Made by a program: the position numbers and the translations under genes. The notes below the pieces were generated by a model that saw only the letters and a list, made by a program, of their open reading frames with translations, searched no databases and had not been told where the DNA came from. From Oscillatoriales cyanobacterium (GTDB taxonomy: Bacteria; Cyanobacteriota; Cyanobacteriia; CACIAM-69d): a stretch of DNA of 52,972 bases. Of the stretch, positions 8,055-16,764 are shown piece after piece. How positions within the stretch are numbered: position 1 is the first letter of the stretch; every line of letters begins with the position of its first letter. The stretch spans positions 1-52,972 of the forward strand of contig RDXB01000050.1 of the NCBI GenBank assembly GCA_004292515.1, in the 5' to 3' direction.

Positions 8055-9717
8055 AAGCTTGGCAAGCGATCGCAGGGGTAGAGACCGGTTTCAAGATTTT
8101 GCGTCGTTTGACTTGAGGGCGGCTGACTTGAGGGCGGCTGTCGATCCAGCCAATGACCTGATCGATCGCCGATCGCAGTTCTGCACTAGAAGCCGTCGCC
8201 CGATCGACCATGATGCTAAAGGCGATCGGGCCCCACTCGGGATGATCCCAGTAGCCCGCCAGGGAGACCACGCCCGTGAGTGTACCTGTCTTGGCCCGCA
8301 GTCGGCCGGCCAGAGTGGTGTTGGTAAATCGATTGGTCAGAGTGCCGCTGTGGCCAGCCAGGGGCAAAGAGTCGCGATAGATCTGGGCATGGGGCGATCG
8401 GGCCATGGCTGTCAATAATTGGACGATCGCCTCGGGGCTGACCAAGTTTTGGCGCGACAAACCCGACCCGTCCACCAGTCGATAGGCCTGGGGATCAACC
8501 CCCAATTTCGTCAGCACTTGTCCTAATCGATTGATCGGCTGATCGGGATCTAGCCAACGCAACAGCACCTCAGCCCCCAAGTTATCGCTGGCTTGGTTCG
8601 TGATCGTCACAATTTCCGCCAGGGGAGGCGAGTTTAGCAGGGCAGTCGGTTCGCCCAGACCATCGGGCAGGGGGAACGATCGCACCTGATAGGCCACCGG
8701 CAAGTGGCGATCGCGATCGTACCCAGGGGCAGTGGGTGGCTGAAGAGCGGGAACCTGCCAAGGATTGGTTGAACGGTTGGGGCGTTGAGCAGGGGTTGAA
8801 CTTGCCGAGCGGTTAGGCGGTTGCAGCTCAAAAAAGCGCCCCGAAAGGTGGTCAGCCAAAATCCAAGCAAATTGCTGGGCCGGCTGGGGATGGGCCAAAG
8901 TGAGCGTCACCGACTGCCCCGTGGGAATGCCGCCACTAAACAGCACCATGCCCGTGCTGCGATCGAGGGTGACGCGCCAGGTGGGCGTGGCTCCGGCCGG
9001 CAAGGCCCGAAATCCCGACGGGCGAAACCACTCGATCAACGACGACAGGCCCGTAGCTGGCTGGACTTGCAACCCCTCAGGGCTGGGAGCCAGGGTTAGT
9101 TGCACCGCGTTGCGATCGACGATCGCCCGATTCACCACGGGTGCATAGTGATAGATCAAATCGTCCCACTCCCAACTGGGCGGCGTTTCTGCGCGATCGA
9201 ACACCACCAAATCCATCGGTTCGCGAGGCGGGTGTAACTGTGCCAGTTGTTCCGCCCAGGCCCGCAATCGATCGCCCGTCAAACTAGGATCACCACCGGG
9301 CACAATCACCCAAGCCGGTCGCGGCTGAATCTTGGCGGTTCCGCGCTGCCAATAGGCCCGAGGTTGCCAATAGGCCCGCGTGGGCGATCGAAACTCCGGC
9401 CCCAGCGCCGTCAGAGCCGCCGCCGTTGCAAACAACTTGGTATTAGAAGCGGGCACGAATAAACGCCGCTGATCCAGACTAATCAGGGTTTGGGAATTGT
9501 TTGGATCGAGGGTGCGGGCCACGATCCCCCAGTGCGATCGATCCCAGCGCGGGTCTTGTTGTAATTGGGCGATCGCCGGGGCCAAGTCCGCCAAGCAACG
9601 GGATTTGGGCGCAACTTGGGCCGGGGCCGGCTGTGCCCAACCCAAGCCCACCAACACCAGCCCCAACAGGGTTTGGCGGTGGCGATGTCCTAGGCCGTGA
9701 TCGTGTTTGGTTTGCAT
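8008..9717 (-). CDS. dacB: D-alanyl-D-alanine carboxypeptidase/endopeptidase (PBP4, family S13)
   Basis: A 569-residue periplasmic peptidoglycan hydrolase that trims or cleaves pentapeptide cross-links. A signal peptide (about residues 14-35, ending APAQ) is followed by the active-site motif SNTK at 91-94. Further on are the SGLSRQN block containing the second motif and the KTG triad in RLRAKTGTL. Between the first and second motifs sits the long insert typical of class C PBPs, here rich in Pro and Arg (around NRSASSTPAQRPNRS). The last 47 bp overlap the convergent pentapeptide gene, so the final 15 residues are encoded opposite another protein's end. Confidence 0.93.
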   Translation of the reverse strand: MQTKHDHGLGHRHRQTLLGLVLVGLGWAQPAPAQVAPKSRCLADLAPAIAQLQQDPRWDRSHWGIVARTLDPNNSQTLISLDQRRLFVPASNTKLFATAAALTALGPEFRSPTRAYWQPRAYWQRGTAKIQPRPAWVIVPGGDPSLTGDRLRAWAEQLAQLHPPREPMDLVVFDRAETPPSWEWDDLIYHYAPVVNRAIVDRNAVQLTLAPSPEGLQVQPATGLSSLIEWFRPSGFRALPAGATPTWRVTLDRSTGMVLFSGGIPTGQSVTLTLAHPQPAQQFAWILADHLSGRFFELQPPNRSASSTPAQRPNRSTNPWQVPALQPPTAPGYDRDRHLPVAYQVRSFPLPDGLGEPTALLNSPPLAEIVTITNQASDNLGAEVLLRWLDPDQPINRLGQVLTKLGVDPQAYRLVDGSGLSRQNLVSPEAIVQLLTAMARSPHAQIYRDSLPLAGHSGTLTNRFTNTTLAGRLRAKTGTLTGVVSLAGYWDHPEWGPIAFSIMVDRATASSAELRSAIDQVIGWIDSRPQVSRPQVKRRKILKPVSTPAIACQASIRDNRGFREYPRQF

Positions 9718-10218
9718 CGCGATCGCCTCCTGCCCCTTCGTCGGGTGCGTTCCCCGGTCTCAATTCCCTGCCACAGTCATAGCAGCGCGATCGCCACCGT
9801 TGGTATTGCAGCACCATTAGCCCCGGACGGGCAACGACTACACTGGAGACAGGCCGGGCGCATTGCAAACTGGATTGGCAATCGAGGCGGATCATTCAGA
9901 GCCTGACGAGTACTTGAAATTGAGTACCGCAGCTTGAGTGCTGGAACGTTGAAGGGTGCATGGATCGTTCATGGGCTGATCAGTCCCAGGGGTTGACTTA
10001 ATCGTGGATTGATCGTCCAGCGGCAAAACGCGATCGGTTGGGTCAATCTGGGCTTGGGTCAATCTGGGCTTGGGTCAATCTGGGCTTGGGTCAATCTGGG
10101 CTTGGGTCAGTCTGGGGCAGTTGGGATCAGCGCTGATGAGCAACCGGCAACCCCGCGATCCCCTGAGATCGTCTCCCTTGGACAGTCACCCTTGAGTAGC
10201 CATCGTTAAATAGCCATC
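9718..10218. other. Intergenic region between dacB and glycosyltransferase
   Basis: The two flanking genes are divergent, so promoters for both should lie here. No reading frame looks protein-like. The only structured element is the 16-bp tandem array at 10038-10117. Confidence 0.5.
10038..10117 (+). repeat. Tandem repeat, five 16-bp units
   Basis: Four exact copies of TTGGGTCAATCTGGGC and a fifth degenerate copy (TTGGGTCAGTCTGGGG). The array lies 100 bp upstream of the glycosyltransferase start. A period of 16 puts no constraint on a reading frame. It may be simple slippage DNA or a variable spacer in the 5' region. Confidence 0.95.
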
Positions 10219-11238
10219 ATGTGCGCCCTTTCGACCGATCCTCCCATCGATCCCGCTGACCTTTCCGCAACCGACCTCACCTGGCCCGATGCGCCCATGC
10301 GACAGCCGCTGATTTCAGCCATCATTTGCACCCACAACCGGGCGGACTATTTGGGGGCAGCGATCGATAGCTTGTTGCGCCAGGATTGCGACGAGGGCAG
10401 CGAAATCCCGTTTGAAGTGTTGGTGGTGGACAACGCCTCGACCGATCGCACCCGCGAAATTGTGGAAGCCCGCGTCATCAACCCACACCTGCGCTATCTC
10501 TACGAGCCAGTCACGGGCCTGTCGGTGGCCCGCAACACCGGAGCCAAGGCCGCCCGTGGTGCTGTCTTGGCCTATCTGGATGACGACGCAGAGGCCAGCC
10601 CCCAATGGTTGCGCTGTTTGCATCAGGCCTTTGCCAACAACGATCGCCTAGCGATCGCCGGAGGACGGGTGACGCTGCTGTGGCCACCGGGGCGATCGCG
10701 TCCCCCTTGGCTGTCGGATGGCTTGACGGAACCCCTGGGCGCATACGATCTAGGCGATCGTCCGATCACGATCCAAAATCCGGGGCAAACGCCTCGGGGC
10801 CTGAACTATGCCATTAGGCGTAATTTTCTAGATCAGGTGGGTGGCTTTGACCCCAGCCTCGGCCGCGTCGGTACAAAGTTATTGTCCAATGAAGAACTAA
10901 TGATGACCGAGCAGGCGATCGCCCGGGGCTGGGAAGTGGGCTATGTCCCCGAAGCCCACGCCGCCCACAACGTTGCCCCCGAACGACTAGAACCGCGCTG
11001 GTTTCTGAAGCGATCCTGGTGGCAAGGGATCAGCGAATGCTATCGCGAGCAACTCGCCGGCCGTGCAGGCATTGACCAACTGCGACTCGCGCTCGATCGC
11101 TTCTCCCGTGGTCTCTACAAAGCCCTGCGCTACTGGCGAAACCCGGCCCTTTGCTTCGATAACTTGGTCTATGCCTACGGTCAGTTGGGCTACTTGCTCG
11201 CCATTCTGCGGCATTTCTTCGGCCGCAGTGCCCTTTAG
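10219..11238 (+). CDS. Family 2 glycosyltransferase
   Basis: A 339-residue GT-A enzyme that should transfer a sugar from a nucleotide donor to a lipid- or glycan-linked acceptor at the inner membrane face. Visible are the start of the fold LISAIICTHNRADYL (residues 31-45), VVDNASTD, the metal-binding DDD in YLDDDAEAS, and the acceptor-side block LSNEELMMTEQAIARGWEVGYVPEA. The C-terminal part is basic and Trp/Tyr-rich with no certain membrane span. A second start at codon 27 is possible. It is followed 125 bp later by another GT2 gene and then an acetyltransferase, so a surface polysaccharide role is inferred. Confidence 0.88.
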   Translation: MCALSTDPPIDPADLSATDLTWPDAPMRQPLISAIICTHNRADYLGAAIDSLLRQDCDEGSEIPFEVLVVDNASTDRTREIVEARVINPHLRYLYEPVTGLSVARNTGAKAARGAVLAYLDDDAEASPQWLRCLHQAFANNDRLAIAGGRVTLLWPPGRSRPPWLSDGLTEPLGAYDLGDRPITIQNPGQTPRGLNYAIRRNFLDQVGGFDPSLGRVGTKLLSNEELMMTEQAIARGWEVGYVPEAHAAHNVAPERLEPRWFLKRSWWQGISECYREQLAGRAGIDQLRLALDRFSRGLYKALRYWRNPALCFDNLVYAYGQLGYLLAILRHFFGRSAL

Positions 11239-11363
11239 GTTTTCGCTGTTTTCGTTACTTTCGTTGTTGGTGTTGTTTGGGATGGCGATTGCTACTGACA
11301 ACTCGATCGCCCGCCTGATCTTGCTAGCGAATTTCTAATCCTTCTCTTGCCCAATTACCCATA

Positions 11364-12332
11364 ATGACCATTACTCAAAATCACGCCAATACCATCCCCA
11401 TTTCGGTCTTGATTCCTGCCAAAAATGAGGAAGCCAATCTACCCGCCTGTTTAGCCAGCGTGGCCCGAGCCGATGAAATTTTTGTTGTGGATTCTAACAG
11501 TGACGATCGCACGGTGGAGTTAGCAACCAGCCACGGAGCCACCGTCGTGCAATTTGACTTTAATGGCCGCTGGCCCAAGAAGAAAAATTGGTCACTCGAA
11601 AACCTGCCCTTTCGCAATGATTGGGTCTTGATTGTGGACTGCGATGAGCGGATTACGCCTGAACTTTGGGATGAAATTGCAGAGGCGATCGCCCAGCCCG
11701 GCTTTGCAGGCTATTACCTGAATCGTCGGGTGTTTTTCCTAGGGAAATGGATTCGCCACGGCGGTAAATATCCCGATTGGAACCTGCGTTTATTTCAACA
11801 TCGCCATGGTCGCTACGAAAACCTCGGCACTGAAGAAATTCGTAATACTGGTGATAACGAAGTCCACGAACACGTATTAATTCCGCCCGAGGCCGGTCAA
11901 GTGGGCTATCTGAAAGCAGATATGTTGCACATCGACTTTCGAGATATTTACCAATGGCTTGCACGCCACAATCGCTACTCCAACTGGGAAGCGCAGGTTT
12001 ATTTAAATTTGCTCCAAGGCCAGGGCAAGGATGGCACGCTGAAGGGCAATTTGTTTGGCAATGATGTGGAACGGAAGCGGGCCCTCAAGAAAATTTGGGT
12101 ACGATTGCCCATGAAGCCGCTGATTCGATTTGTGCTGTTTTATATTGTGCGACTGGGTTTTTTAGATGGCTATCCCGGCTATGTCTATGGTCGGCTGCTG
12201 AGTCAATATGAGTTTCAAATTGGCGTAAAGCTGTATGAATTGCAACAGTTTGGCGGCCAGCTCAATGTCCAAAAACAGAACCAAGCAGCGCGATCAAACC
12301 AGGCTCCATCCTCATCTGCCAAGCTATCGTAG
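11364..12332 (+). CDS. Family 2 glycosyltransferase, WaaE/KdtX-like
   Basis: A 322-residue protein with the GT2 opening ISVLIPAKNEEANLPACLASV, then VVDSNSDDRT, and VDCDERITPEL in place of the DxD. This matches the WaaE/KdtX-type beta-glucosyltransferases, which carry a DCDE motif. NEVHEHV and a C-terminal hydrophobic stretch (FVLFYIVRLGFLDGYPGYVYG) are also typical of this group. The tail after about residue 300 is polar and low complexity. It is in the same direction as the GT2 gene upstream and the acetyltransferase downstream, although a 336-bp repeat-filled gap separates the latter. Confidence 0.87.
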   Translation: MTITQNHANTIPISVLIPAKNEEANLPACLASVARADEIFVVDSNSDDRTVELATSHGATVVQFDFNGRWPKKKNWSLENLPFRNDWVLIVDCDERITPELWDEIAEAIAQPGFAGYYLNRRVFFLGKWIRHGGKYPDWNLRLFQHRHGRYENLGTEEIRNTGDNEVHEHVLIPPEAGQVGYLKADMLHIDFRDIYQWLARHNRYSNWEAQVYLNLLQGQGKDGTLKGNLFGNDVERKRALKKIWVRLPMKPLIRFVLFYIVRLGFLDGYPGYVYGRLLSQYEFQIGVKLYELQQFGGQLNVQKQNQAARSNQAPSSSAKLS

Positions 12333-12382
12333 CTCTCCTAGGTGCTTAACTTTTAAGCCAACCACTTAAGCCAATCACCTAA

Positions 12383-12471
12383 TACCAATTTCGATTGCCA
12401 ATGCTACAAATTCTGACCTGGAATCCTTGCTGGCTCTAGATCTTGTGTAGCGTTAATTCACAAAATTGGTA
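12383..12471. mobile_element. Family D MITE-like element
   Basis: An 89-bp element with perfect inverted ends TACCAATTT and AAATTGGTA, plus an inner inverted pair (GCTACA and TGTAGC). The TA at each end may be part of the repeat or a TA target duplication. Elements with TACCAATTTTG-type ends are common in cyanobacterial genomes. Confidence 0.7.
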
Positions 12472-12481
12472 TAAGCCAATC

Positions 12482-12572
12482 GGTAGTGCCGTAATTCAGT
12501 AATGATGAGCTAGTAAAAGCCTTACGGTGTAAGCGATCTTTTTCCAAAAAGCATCACCTCACAGGCACTACC
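12482..12572. mobile_element. Family E MITE-like element
   Basis: A 91-bp element with perfect 9-bp inverted ends GGTAGTGCC and GGCACTACC. The interior AAAAGCCTTACGG...CCAAAAAGCATCACCTCACAG is similar to the stretch at 51760-51837, which lacks the left end. It lies 10 bp after family D. Confidence 0.65.
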
Positions 12573-12576
12573 AGCC

Positions 12577-12628
12577 AATCATGCAAGCTAATCATGCAAG
12601 CCAACTATGCAAGCTAACCATGCAAGCT
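12577..12628 (+). repeat. Tandem repeat, four 13-bp units
   Basis: Four copies of AATCATGCAAGCT with one or two changes per unit. It fills the space between the family E element and the start of the acetyltransferase gene. Confidence 0.9.
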
Positions 12629-12668
12629 AAATTGTGCGGTTGCTGTCTCCTGGGGAGTATCTTCAAGC

Positions 12669-13376
12669 GTGGATCATTCTTCCGAGTTGCCACCTGATTT
12701 ACCTAAGCCACCCGATCGCACCCAGCGATCGATTCATGATCATGCCGATGATCGATTCACACCTCAGCATGATCATCAATTTACCAATCATCAACCGTCG
12801 ATTTCCCTCGACGAATCCGCCTGGTTTGACCTCAGCCAATACGATCAGTCGTGGTTCGATCGCGGTCGGCCCGGTTGGTTTATTTTGCTCTGGTGGTTGG
12901 TTCAGGGATTACTGTTTCCCCTATCGCCCCATCCGGCGAATGGGTTTCGGTGTTGGCTGTTGCGTTGTTTTGGAGCAAAAATTGGTCGGCGGGTGGTGAT
13001 TCGGGCCAGTGCTCGATTTGTCTATCCTTGGAAGGTGGAAATCGGTGACTGGTCTTGGGTGGGCGATCGCGTCATGTTCTACAGCCTCGATCGGATTGTG
13101 GTTGGCTCCCACTGCGTGATTTCCCAGCATAGTTATCTTTGCACCGGCAGCCACAATAGTCGCGATCGTGCCTTTGGTTTAATCACCAAACCAATCGCCA
13201 TTGGCAATGGCACCTGGATTGCCACGGACTGTTTTGTAGCTCCCGGCATTCGGATTGGAGCTAACAGTATTATTGGTGCGAGAAGCACCGTGTTAAATGA
13301 CATTCCCGCGCGCAAAGTGGCTTGGGGAAATCCTTGTAAAGTGCAGCGCGATCGCGAGCCTTTTGCTGAGATCTAG
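12669..13376 (+). CDS. WcaF-like hexapeptide acetyltransferase (possibly HpsU-type)
   Basis: A 235-residue protein whose left-handed beta-helix half (about residues 105-225) matches sugar O-acetyltransferases of the WcaF/NodL group: IGRRVVIRASARFVYPWKVEIGDWSWVGD, then the catalytic-histidine loop CTGSHN and GTWIATDCFVAPGIRIGANSIIGARS. These enzymes move acetyl from acetyl-CoA to a glycan precursor. The only reasonable start is the GTG at 12669. It produces an unusual His/Asp-rich N-terminus (residues 22-45), so the true start could be later. Hormogonium polysaccharide loci of filamentous cyanobacteria carry a similar acetyltransferase called HpsU; whether this is the orthologue cannot be decided here. 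Confidence 0.85.
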   Translation: MDHSSELPPDLPKPPDRTQRSIHDHADDRFTPQHDHQFTNHQPSISLDESAWFDLSQYDQSWFDRGRPGWFILLWWLVQGLLFPLSPHPANGFRCWLLRCFGAKIGRRVVIRASARFVYPWKVEIGDWSWVGDRVMFYSLDRIVVGSHCVISQHSYLCTGSHNSRDRAFGLITKPIAIGNGTWIATDCFVAPGIRIGANSIIGARSTVLNDIPARKVAWGNPCKVQRDREPFAEI

Positions 13377-13386
13377 CCCGGTTGTT

Positions 13387-13646
13387 TGTCCACGCCCCAG
13401 TTGTCATCACAAGGGGCTCCAGCCCTGTCGCCATTTCCTAGGAGCAAGCTGAAACAGTTGATTTTCCATGCCCCAGCCGTCGTAACAAGGGGCTTAGGGG
13501 CTGTCGTCATTGCCAGTAGGGATGCTGAAACGGTTGATTTTCTGTACCCCAATGGTCGTAACAAGGGGCTTAAGCCCCCCTTGCCCCTAACCATCGATCG
13601 CGTTACGGCGGAATCAGGATTGCCGGCGATTTGACAATAGGCCCTA
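13387..13646 (+). mobile_element. Nested family B elements (two or three levels)
   Basis: Successive left halves, each ending in an AACAAGGGGCT-like core half, begin near 13387, 13421 and 13497, but only one right half follows. The innermost copy (13497-13644) starts GGGGCTGTCGTC and ends TTTGACAATAGGCCC. It is flanked by TA at 13495-13496 and 13645-13646. The pattern fits repeated insertion into the palindrome centre followed by loss of outer right halves. The right end supplies the stop codon of the neighbouring TsaC-family gene. Confidence 0.75.
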
Positions 13647-14261
13647 AGCCAAGGACTCGGAAAATTGCACCGATCCTTGTCGCAACAAATCCCAACCCGT
13701 CGGAGTCCAGCGCACCACCGTTGACGGCAGACCCGATCCTTCCTCTGCCTCACCCATGGCCGCCACATCGTCTGGCGATAGGGTCAGCACATGGGGAAAC
13801 TCGCGATTGATGTCGGCAATGGTGCGCAAAGGCGGCTGACCCGATCGATTAATGCTGGTAGTCAGCAGGGGCCCCGTTTGGGCCAGGATCGATCGCGCCA
13901 CTTCGCAAGCCGGAACCCGCAGGCCAATGGTGGCATCCCCGGCCGCCAAGTCTTGGGGAATGGGGGGGCGATCGGGCGAGGCCGGCAACACCAGGGTCAG
14001 GGCCCCGGGCCAAACCTGTTGGGCGATCGCCTGCCACTGGGCGGTGGCTTCCGGGCGATCGGCCACGTAGGGCCACAGATCCGCTGCACAGGCTCCCATC
14101 AAAATCAGCGGTTTCGAGGGGTCTCGCTGCTTGGTTTCATAGATGGCCCAGGCGCGATCGGGGCGGGCGGCCAAGGCGGGAACCGTATCGGTCGGGAAGC
14201 TCCCCAAGGCAGAGCCGTCGCGCAGTCCGGCGACTAATCCTGAAAAAGTAACCTGCGGCAT
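13644..14261 (-). CDS. Threonylcarbamoyl-AMP synthase family (TsaC/YrdC/Sua5)
   Basis: A 205-residue protein. The family makes threonylcarbamoyl-AMP from threonine, bicarbonate and ATP for the t6A modification of ANN-decoding tRNAs. Seen are FPTDTVPALAARPD near the N-terminus, the KxRxxxKPL motif as KQRDPSKPLILM, VWPGALTLVLPA, and TIGLRVPAC followed by TTSINRSGQPP. It has only the YrdC domain, so it is TsaC-length rather than Sua5-length. YciO-type paralogues are an alternative. The stop TAG is formed at the junction with a family B element, so the natural C-terminus may have been slightly different. Confidence 0.85.
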   Translation of the reverse strand: MPQVTFSGLVAGLRDGSALGSFPTDTVPALAARPDRAWAIYETKQRDPSKPLILMGACAADLWPYVADRPEATAQWQAIAQQVWPGALTLVLPASPDRPPIPQDLAAGDATIGLRVPACEVARSILAQTGPLLTTSINRSGQPPLRTIADINREFPHVLTLSPDDVAAMGEAEEGSGLPSTVVRWTPTGWDLLRQGSVQFSESLA

Positions 14262-14297
14262 AGCAACTCTCTTGATTGATCCAGCTTTAACCCGGCT

Positions 14298-14759
14298 TTA
14301 ACCAATGAGGCGCATCGAGCTGCGAAGCCGATCGCGGGTTTCCATCAGGACTTTGCCCAGCTCGTTCTTGCCGGTGCGATCGGCTCCGCAGCCCCAGTAA
14401 TAATCAATGGGTGAGTCTTCCACCAGCTCTTCATTGCCGGTGTGCAGCAGTATGTTGGCCAATTCCGGGTGCGTCGAAAACTTGATCCACACGGCCTCGT
14501 CCATGATCGATCGCTTCACGGTTTCCCAGTCCGATCGCAGGTGCAAGCTCGGATCGCGTCCCATTTTGGCGGCCTCCGAGGGGGTAGCCAGCGCCCGAAT
14601 CTGAGCGATCGCGTCAGCCGACTCGGTTCCTACAAACTTTTGAGCCTGGTAGAAATGCTCAACCGTCGGCCAATCCAGTCCTGCAACTTCGATCCAATGG
14701 GGTGAAAAGTTCGAGAAACACCCATAGGGATCGCCCAATTTGTAGAAATAGATGGTCAT
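14298..14759 (-). CDS. NADAR family N-glycosidase (YbiA-like)
   Basis: A 153-residue single-domain protein. NADAR proteins hydrolyse N-glycosidic bonds, in YbiA on unstable riboflavin intermediates, and related members remove ADP-ribose. Hallmarks are FYKLGDPYGCFSNFSPHWIEV at the N-terminus, WPTVEHFYQAQKF (the conserved Glu/Tyr/Gln/Lys set), and YYWGCGADRTGKNELGKVLMETR at the C-terminus. Length is normal. It lies 36 bp upstream of the TsaC-family gene on the same strand, so the two may be co-transcribed. Confidence 0.92.
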   Translation of the reverse strand: MTIYFYKLGDPYGCFSNFSPHWIEVAGLDWPTVEHFYQAQKFVGTESADAIAQIRALATPSEAAKMGRDPSLHLRSDWETVKRSIMDEAVWIKFSTHPELANILLHTGNEELVEDSPIDYYWGCGADRTGKNELGKVLMETRDRLRSSMRLIG

Positions 14760-14902
14760 ACGGAGGCCAGCAGGCGATCGAACCAGCGATTCAGTAACAG
14801 TGATCGACCCAAGCAGGTCGGATCATCAAGCCCGGCCACAGGGTCTCACCGCAGGGGTGTCATCATCTTACGGCGAGACCCGGCCGGGAATGGCCAGCAA
14901 CG

Positions 14903-15754
14903 TTAGGAATTGACCGCCGCGCGATCGACCTCCAGCAGCTTGACCCGATCGACCAAGGGCGCACAACCCAACCAACGCTGGGCCAACTGGGCAAAGCGAT
15001 CGCCATCGCCCGTGACGCAAAAGCGTGTGGGTTGAGGCTGGCCATGGTGGCGCAGGTTCAGCAAGTCCAGCTCTTGGGCGGCTGCGGCCACGACGTGCTC
15101 GGCGGGGTCGATCGTCTGCACACCCGACGGCAACAGGGTTTCGATCGTGCCGGCCAGGTGTGGATAGTGGGTGCAGCCATAGACCAACGTGTCGATTTGA
15201 CAGTCGATCAAGGGTGCTAGGTAGTCTCGGGCAACGGCGATCGTTTCTGGATCGTGGAGCCGCCCCGCTTCGATCGCGGGCACAAACTCCGGACAGCCTA
15301 CCTGCCACACCTGCACCGTAGGATCCACTTCCACCATGGCCCGACGGTAGGCGTTGCTTTCGGCCGTGATTGGCGTGGCAATTACCCCAACGCGCCGGCC
15401 TTGGTTGACGGCTACCTTAGCGGCGGGCAAAATCAGCCCCACAATCGGCAGGTCAAATTCTTGGCGCACCACATCCAAGGCCAAGGCCGATGAGGTGTTG
15501 CAGGCCATGACAACCATCTTCACGCCTTGGCTTTCCATCCAGCTCAAGATTTCTCGCGAAAACTGGATGATTTCGGCGGGCGATCGCGTGCCGTAGGGAA
15601 GGCGGGCCGTGTCGGCCAAATAAAGCAAGGACTCATTCGGCAGTTGGCGATAGAACTCGCGCAACACGGTCAGACCGCCCACGCCGCTGTCAAACACACC
15701 AATTCGCCGCTTGCGAGCATCTAACGCGATCGCTCCCGAATTGAGCACCTTCAA
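14903..15754 (-). CDS. murI: Glutamate racemase
   Basis: A 283-residue enzyme that converts L- to D-glutamate for peptidoglycan. The opening IGVFDSGVGGLTVLREF with its catalytic Asp/Ser, the first catalytic cysteine in VVMACNTSSALAL and the second in VYGCTHYPHL are all present. The reading frame begins with TTG at 15754. A GTG two codons later is an equally possible start, and no ATG lies near the family's usual beginning. Confidence 0.95.
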   Translation of the reverse strand: MKVLNSGAIALDARKRRIGVFDSGVGGLTVLREFYRQLPNESLLYLADTARLPYGTRSPAEIIQFSREILSWMESQGVKMVVMACNTSSALALDVVRQEFDLPIVGLILPAAKVAVNQGRRVGVIATPITAESNAYRRAMVEVDPTVQVWQVGCPEFVPAIEAGRLHDPETIAVARDYLAPLIDCQIDTLVYGCTHYPHLAGTIETLLPSGVQTIDPAEHVVAAAAQELDLLNLRHHGQPQPTRFCVTGDGDRFAQLAQRWLGCAPLVDRVKLLEVDRAAVNS

Positions 15755-15954
15755 ACCCTAGACCTCCGAAGCTGAATGGATGGTTAGCTGGCTCGACACC
15801 GGCCCCTGCGGAGGTGGGGCGAAGGGGGGCAAGCCCGATCGCGTAGCAACAGATGGGGCGATCGGGTGGGGGTGTCGAGGCCCCCTATGGGGCGATTTCC
15901 CATCAATTACGCTATAGCTTGGCTGGGATGTCAACCAATTGCCTAACGCAGTAC

Positions 15955-16764
15955 CTAGGCAAATACCCGGTGTTCAAGGCAGGGCATTTGGCGGCGGACT
16001 TGGTTGAGGCGATCGGGATTGACCTCTGCGATCGCCAGGCCCACCGGGTCGCCCGCATCGGCCAGAATCGTACCCCAAGGATCAATAATCGCCGCGTGGC
16101 CGTGGGACTGGCGGCGGCCGTAGTGCAAGCCTGTTTGGGCCGGGGCGATCGCATAACAGGTATTTTCGATCGCCCTTGCTTGTAACAGCACTTGCCAGTG
16201 ATCTTTGCCCGTGTAGGCCGTAAAGGCCGCAGGCACAAACAGCACATCCGCCCCCTGCTTCGACAAGTGGCGATAGAGTTCGGGAAAGCGCACGTCATAG
16301 CAAACGGACAACCCCAAATTGCCCAAGGTGTCCGAGCGATAAACCGGCGGCAGATTGGAGCCGGCCAGCACTGTTTGCGACTCACGGTAGGTATTGCCAT
16401 CGGGCAAATCCACATCAAACAGATGCACCTTTTCGTAGCGCACCGTGTTCCCGTCGGGATCAACCAACAGCGCCGTGTTGGCCACTTTGCCCCCCGCCAC
16501 CGGGACGGCAAACCCACCCCCCAAAATCGTGACCTGATATTTTTGGGCCATGGTCTTGAGGAATTTCTCGCTAGCGGTAGCGATTTCGGCGGCCCGGGCC
16601 AATTTTTCGTCTTCGTTGCCCAAAAATGAAAAATTTTCCGGCAGGCCAATCAGTTCTGCGCCTCGGTTGACGGCCAGATCGATTAAATCTTCGGCTTGGG
16701 TGAGGTTGTGGGCAAGATCGGGCTGGCTGTTCATTTGCACTGCCGCAGCCAGATAGGACTTCAT
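15955..16764 (-). CDS. Carbon-nitrogen hydrolase, Nit1/deaminated-glutathione-amidase type
   Basis: A 269-residue cytoplasmic amidase of the nitrilase superfamily. The start at 16764 places the conserved KSYLAAAVQMNSQPD at the N-terminus; an upstream frame extension is ignored. The catalytic triad is Glu43 (LPENFSF), Lys in YEKVHLFDVDLPDG and Cys in VCYDVRFPELYRHL. The HLFDVDxPDG...ES block and GHAAIIDPWG are typical of Nit1-type proteins, which repair deaminated glutathione. The substrate is inferred from this similarity only. Confidence 0.9.
   Translation of the reverse strand: MKSYLAAAVQMNSQPDLAHNLTQAEDLIDLAVNRGAELIGLPENFSFLGNEDEKLARAAEIATASEKFLKTMAQKYQVTILGGGFAVPVAGGKVANTALLVDPDGNTVRYEKVHLFDVDLPDGNTYRESQTVLAGSNLPPVYRSDTLGNLGLSVCYDVRFPELYRHLSKQGADVLFVPAAFTAYTGKDHWQVLLQARAIENTCYAIAPAQTGLHYGRRQSHGHAAIIDPWGTILADAGDPVGLAIAEVNPDRLNQVRRQMPCLEHRVFA

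Noticed and set aside
12634-12999. 121-codon open frame overlapping the WcaF-like acetyltransferase
   Set aside because: It is in another frame of a well-supported gene and starts inside the 13-bp repeat region.
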